Positions 5,232 to 8,646 of a stretch of 8,646 bases of DNA are shown piece after piece. A program made the translations under genes and the position numbers. Within the stretch, counting starts at the first letter, position 1; each line of letters opens with the position of its first letter. Under the pieces are notes generated by a model. The model searched no databases. It had not been told where the DNA came from and saw only the letters and a list, made by a program, of their open reading frames with translations. Source of the DNA: Bacteriovoracaceae bacterium (GTDB lineage Bacteria > Bdellovibrionota > Bacteriovoracia > Bacteriovoracales > Bacteriovoracaceae); assembly GCA_023954595.1 (NCBI GenBank), contig JAGSHJ010000115.1, forward strand, positions 1-8,646, written 5' to 3'.

Positions 5232-6829
5232 TAAAAGTACCTTTTCTTGTGTGATTGATAATCGAGCTCTTTAAGAAGAGTTTGTCTTATTTGTCTAAAG
5301 CCTTCAGCGCCAACACCTTTACTTAAAAAGTCATCTTGTAGGGAGATAGTGTGATCTTCCATGTGAAACATTCTAAGGTAGAGGTATTCACCAAATATAT
5401 GTCCAGCACTCTGACCGGCCTTGTGTAAATCAATAACTGGCTGCCCACTTACAATTTCTTCTAATGGCTCTCCGTCCAGTATATCAAGGGCAAGCTTATG
5501 CTCATGCTTATTTATAGAGCCAGGAGCATTATGTTTTAGATTCCAATACATTTCACACTTTCGATGAGGGTTCATGATCTTGGAAAAGAAGAAAGCATAC
5601 ATACTCTCTAAGATGAATAAACTTAGCAGTGCTTGCGGATTCTTATTTAAAACTTCTTGCGTGGGGCTTTTATCATGAACAGATAAGTAGCTGTGAAGAA
5701 TATGAACTCCAGCTAGATATGAAATCCTATTCATCGAGTAACTTGAACAGTAAAATACAGTGTCTTGAGGAAGTCTAAAGGATTGGCCATCTGCAATCAA
5801 TTCTTGAAAAAACTCAATGAGCGTATTGTCCTTAAGGTTTTCAATCTTCTCTTCAATAAATTCAAGTCCTGTGTGGTCATGTAGATTGAAGTTCTCCAGA
5901 ACCTCTTCCGTGAGATCTACATTGACTGCAGAAATCATCTCCATAGAAATGGCCAAAAAGTTCTCTTGAGTGTCGTCACTGAAGATCTTTTTACCTTTTT
6001 CGATAATGTATTCATGGATGTCAAAGTCAGGGTCACTATCCAAGTTCTCGTACCAATAAATCATACTTTCGTACTTGACCCATGGAGGAGCGGAATTTAT
6101 GCAAAACTCTCGGTCATTGAAGGCCACAATTGTTTCATTGGAATTTTCCTCTTTTAAGGTCCAATAAACCTCATCAAGATTTTGATGAACAATCGTCTGA
6201 ACGGTACCGGGACGTTTTTTTAATACCCTTGCAGGTATCTTTGTAGGGGAGATATGCAGTTCTCCGTACACTACTAAAATATGAGTATCAGGGGAGCTCT
6301 CAAGGGTTTGTGCAAGTATATTTGCTGCAAACTCGTCACGAGTAGTTAGGTCTCCAACTGTATTTATCGCCATTATTTGGGCCTTATGCTCCTTGGCGAG
6401 TTCAAAAATAAGCTTGTAATGGGTCCATGGAAATCTCCATGAGTCGTGGTAGTGAACACTCTCTAGAAATTCTAGCTCAGTTAAGTGCCCCTCCATGTAA
6501 GCGTCCACACAGTATTGATATTTAGCATCCACCATCTCTAGAGCAATTAAGCACTTCTTATTCTCGTTGGCGGCAACCTTTAAAACACGAAGAACATTTC
6601 TGATATTCTGATCAAAGGTGTGAAAGTCGCCAAGGTATACAACGTTTGAGGATAGAACGCTTTGTTTTAGTTGCTCAATGTCTGAGGAGTGAAAAGGACG
6701 CTTAGAAAATGAAACCTGATCTTTACGGTAGGCCATTAATTCATCTGATACGAGCCCTTCTAAAGAATAAGCTTTTTGTTTAAGATTGCGATAAATATTA
6801 CGGCGCAGATCGTTTAATTGCTTTTTCAA
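5231..6829 (-). CDS. ChaN/TIKI-superfamily protein with long C-terminal extension
   Basis: The 532-residue product carries a ChaN-like domain (haem-binding uptake protein ChaN, Tiki superfamily) at about 60-215. It shows a strand ending in G-D-F-H (67-70, family G-E-x-H), A-L-E-M (97-99 carries the family E-M), a W-x-F-P-W...Y segment (131-138) as in ChaN, and V-Y-G-E-L-H (187-192) in place of the second Gly/His motif. Unlike ChaN it has no signal peptide or lipobox, so it is probably cytoplasmic. Residues 220-532 are an unrecognised, mainly helical region. The family includes haem binding and metal-dependent hydrolysis; which applies is unknown. The start is TTG 6829: AAGGG sits six to seven bases upstream and an in-frame TAA lies just before. 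The stop overlaps the dtd start by one base. The domain call is fairly sure; activity is not. Confidence 0.78.
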   Translation of the reverse strand: MKKQLNDLRRNIYRNLKQKAYSLEGLVSDELMAYRKDQVSFSKRPFHSSDIEQLKQSVLSSNVVYLGDFHTFDQNIRNVLRVLKVAANENKKCLIALEMVDAKYQYCVDAYMEGHLTELEFLESVHYHDSWRFPWTHYKLIFELAKEHKAQIMAINTVGDLTTRDEFAANILAQTLESSPDTHILVVYGELHISPTKIPARVLKKRPGTVQTIVHQNLDEVYWTLKEENSNETIVAFNDREFCINSAPPWVKYESMIYWYENLDSDPDFDIHEYIIEKGKKIFSDDTQENFLAISMEMISAVNVDLTEEVLENFNLHDHTGLEFIEEKIENLKDNTLIEFFQELIADGQSFRLPQDTVFYCSSYSMNRISYLAGVHILHSYLSVHDKSPTQEVLNKNPQALLSLFILESMYAFFFSKIMNPHRKCEMYWNLKHNAPGSINKHEHKLALDILDGEPLEEIVSGQPVIDLHKAGQSAGHIFGEYLYLRMFHMEDHTISLQDDFLSKGVGAEGFRQIRQTLLKELDYQSHKKRYF

Positions 6830-6837
6830 TGAAAACC

Positions 6838-6863
6838 CTTACATAACGTACATTTAGTGTAAG
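6838..6863 (-). promoter_or_regulatory. Hairpin reaching into the ribosome site of the ChaN-like gene
   Basis: On the minus strand CTTACA-C-TAA and TTATGTAAG can form nine pairs with one bulged C and a 7-base loop. The 3' arm contains the AAG of the AAGGG ribosome site that serves TTG 6829. In a transcript entering from upstream this could mask translation initiation; as DNA it is also a dyad overlapping a candidate -10. Structure seen directly, role inferred. Confidence 0.4.
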
Positions 6864-6884
6864 TGGGAAAGCTGAAAAAGTTAA
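6856..6884 (-). promoter_or_regulatory. Candidate promoter of the ChaN-like/dtd operon
   Basis: On the minus strand TTAACT (6884-6879, four of six) is followed after 17 bases by TACACT (6861-6856, four of six). Transcription would start about 20 nt before the TTG start. It is the only fair match in the 68-bp gap after the upstream gene; read-through from that gene is the alternative. Confidence 0.33.
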
Positions 6885-6897
6885 GGTAAAAAAATGA

Positions 6898-8646
6898 CTA
6901 TTGGCGTGCAATCGTTTGATTAATTAGACTTCCGTATAGTGCAGGGATTCTAGAGCGGGTTTCTTCTAGTGTATGTCTAAGTGAGTTAAAGCTTGAAAGA
7001 ATTGATTTTAGGTCCTCAAGTCTTGGAGCAGCCACACCTTGTAGGATTTGAGATAGCGGAACGCCTTCCAAGTTGTCTAAGATAAATTTAAGAAATGAGA
7101 TCATGTCCTCGTCAGAGTAAATTGTAATTACTGAGGAATCTTTAGCAAACAATTCTAAACAAACAGATTCAACACCCTCTGTCTCTTTCACTTTTCTTTT
7201 TGTTTTTTGAAGAGGTGAGTGAATTAGGTTCAGTGAGTTTTCGTTGTTAAATTCAACGTAAACATCTTCGTTATCAGGGTAGATACTGTAAGTTTTCGAC
7301 AATACTAGAGGTGTCTTCAAAATAGGATTATTGAAGTTTACTGGCATCTTCTTGTCGCCTGTGCCGAATAAGTCCAAACATCTTGTTAGAGAGCGCTTGA
7401 AAGTGGAGACCTTGCTAATAACTTCACATGGATAGTTTTTGCAAATCTCGCCAATAAATCTCTCCATTGCACTGAATTGGTCCTGAAGTTGAGATGGACG
7501 CATCTCAAGGATCTCTTCTGAGCTTCTTTCAAGAATCGAAAGTCCGCTTGAGATATGCTCTGGCAAGTCTTTGTGTTGGTAGAAGAATTTAGGTAGTAAA
7601 AGCTTACTTAAATTGGCCTTCACCTTTTTAAGCTCACTTGTAAAAGTTAGATCAATGATCTGTCCACCAATAGGAGAGTCAAAGAAATCTCTGATCGCAT
7701 CAATGCTTAGCTTTGGCCACTTAGGGTAGATTCCGTAGTAGAAGCACATTGAATGTCCATATTCGTAGGACTTAACTTCCAATGAACTAGAGAGAATGAT
7801 CTCTAGGCTTACTTTCTCTTTCTTTCTTTGATCTACGATAATAACATACGGGGCTTCATTGCCACTGTTTGCATCGTAATACTCAAAGATAGGGTTATCA
7901 TCTCTGTTGTTATTTAAGTTGATATTTTGGATGTCGAAGAAGAAGTCCAACGGCAAACATGACTTCAACAAATTGTTGAAGAATTGTGGATGGGTAATCT
8001 TGCTTGAATCCTTTGAAGAGGAATGAATAAGTCTTCCATCTACAATTGCGTCTTGGAAAAATTCAAATTTCGTATGCTCAAAGCTCTTCTGATAAAGAGG
8101 TGGAACATCTCCAAGATTGGATATGAAAAAGTCCTGAATTAGTTTTGTAAGCTGAGAGTAGTGCTGGAAAGTGTCCAGGTTTGCACTAAATCTAAACGTA
8201 AAACATGACTGTTTTTTAGCTGAATTAGAAGCATTAGTTTGCTTGGAGAAGATGTAGATATAAGAACCAACTTCTCCCTTGCCCTTAACATCCTCAAGGT
8301 TGAAGAAACCTTCAACTCTGAAGCCTTTCAAAAGACTCTCTACTTTGTTCTTTTGACTAGGAACGAACAACTTTTTTGAACTTAGAACAAACAAAAAGCC
8401 GTCTTCTTTTAGAAAGGATGCTTGCTCTTGAACTTTAGAAATCAAAAAGTGCTGAGAGTTGTTCTTTGGGTACTCTGTTAAATTAAGAGTAATACGATCA
8501 TATGTTGAATGGTTCAAAGAGATGTCGTTGATCATCAAGCTCTTTTGACCCATAGTCGATGTTTTTCTATTACGTAAATGTCCGCCAGCGACTTGGCTAA
8601 TAAAGCGAATTGGCTCTGTACCTTTATCTAGAGCAATCTGAGCTAA
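6898..8646 (-). CDS. N6-DNA-methylase-like protein with altered catalytic motif, truncated at window edge
   Basis: The frame is open to base 8646 and gives at least 582 residues. The ATG at 8553 has no convincing ribosome site, so the gene probably starts beyond the window. Counted from that ATG, residues 7-105 resemble the second half of a HsdM-type class I methyltransferase: L-M-I-N-D-I-S (after motif III), Y-D-R-I-T-L-N (strand before motif IV), a helix, then F-L-K-E-D-G-F-L-F-V-L-S-S, and G-S-Y-I-Y-I-F-S-K at the end of the fold. Where N-P-P-[YF] is expected the protein has N-L-T-E (24-27), so base methylation is doubtful. The remaining 440 residues are unrecognised, with a K-K-V-K-A-N-L-S-K-L-L-L-P segment at 309-321. 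SAM-binding motif I would lie outside the window. Methylase descent is moderately sure. Confidence 0.62.
   Translation of the reverse strand, partial: LAQIALDKGTEPIRFISQVAGGHLRNRKTSTMGQKSLMINDISLNHSTYDRITLNLTEYPKNNSQHFLISKVQEQASFLKEDGFLFVLSSKKLFVPSQKNKVESLLKGFRVEGFFNLEDVKGKGEVGSYIYIFSKQTNASNSAKKQSCFTFRFSANLDTFQHYSQLTKLIQDFFISNLGDVPPLYQKSFEHTKFEFFQDAIVDGRLIHSSSKDSSKITHPQFFNNLLKSCLPLDFFFDIQNINLNNNRDDNPIFEYYDANSGNEAPYVIIVDQRKKEKVSLEIILSSSLEVKSYEYGHSMCFYYGIYPKWPKLSIDAIRDFFDSPIGGQIIDLTFTSELKKVKANLSKLLLPKFFYQHKDLPEHISSGLSILERSSEEILEMRPSQLQDQFSAMERFIGEICKNYPCEVISKVSTFKRSLTRCLDLFGTGDKKMPVNFNNPILKTPLVLSKTYSIYPDNEDVYVEFNNENSLNLIHSPLQKTKRKVKETEGVESVCLELFAKDSSVITIYSDEDMISFLKFILDNLEGVPLSQILQGVAAPRLEDLKSILSSFNSLRHTLEETRSRIPALYGSLINQTIARQ

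Noticed and set aside
6888..6920. T7 tract just after the methylase-like stop (minus strand) as an intrinsic terminator
   Set aside because: Only a 4-bp ATTG/CAAT stem precedes it, some 5 bases away from the tract; too weak to call.
1..8646. tRNA/rRNA genes, CRISPR arrays, insertion sequences, toxin-antitoxin or defence operons
   Set aside because: No cloverleaf-like segment, no spaced direct repeats, no transposase or terminal inverted repeats, and no recognisable toxin or nuclease pair were seen on reading both strands.

Overview
The window is compact, AT-rich bacterial chromosome (about 40% GC by eye). It holds nine protein genes, two of them running off the edges, and no RNA gene, insertion sequence, CRISPR array or phage module that I can see. 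The mix is a threonine/glycine-linker lipoprotein, a TonB-like protein with a proline-rich linker, a degenerate membrane kinase, a divergent sigma/anti-sigma-like pair, and a ChaN-like protein next to dtd. This fits a Bdellovibrionota-type organism (Bacteriovorax/Halobacteriovorax/Peredibacter-like). That placement is inference from style and composition; only the D-aminoacyl-tRNA deacylase is a firmly recognisable housekeeping gene.

Layout from left to right: (1) a Lys-rich helical protein, plus strand, open at the left edge; (2) a secreted lipoprotein on the minus strand, convergent with it; (3) a divergent intergenic region, then a plus-strand two-gene operon of an ECF-sigma-like protein and a short anti-sigma-like protein whose reading frames overlap; (4) a TonB-like protein on the minus strand, tail to tail with that operon with overlapping stop codons; (5) a 230-bp divergent promoter region with recognisable promoter elements on both strands; (6) a two-TM sensor-kinase-like protein on the plus strand that has lost the kinase motifs; (7) a minus-strand block of three genes: dtd, a ChaN/TIKI-like protein overlapping dtd by one base, and a large N6-methylase-like protein that continues past the right edge.

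Two themes stand out. First, several proteins keep a recognisable fold but have lost the residues that define its activity: the histidine-kinase-like protein lacks the H box and G boxes, the methylase-like protein has N-L-T-E where NPP[YF] is expected, and the anti-sigma-like protein has no zinc ligands. They may act as binding or regulatory pseudo-enzymes. Second, all three tail-to-tail junctions are extremely tight (3-bp gap, 4-bp overlap, 12-bp overlap), so any terminator or mRNA 3' structure must lie inside the opposing gene. Hairpins are in fact present there at two of the three junctions, one of them with the look of a real intrinsic terminator. No complete new defence or mobile system is evident.
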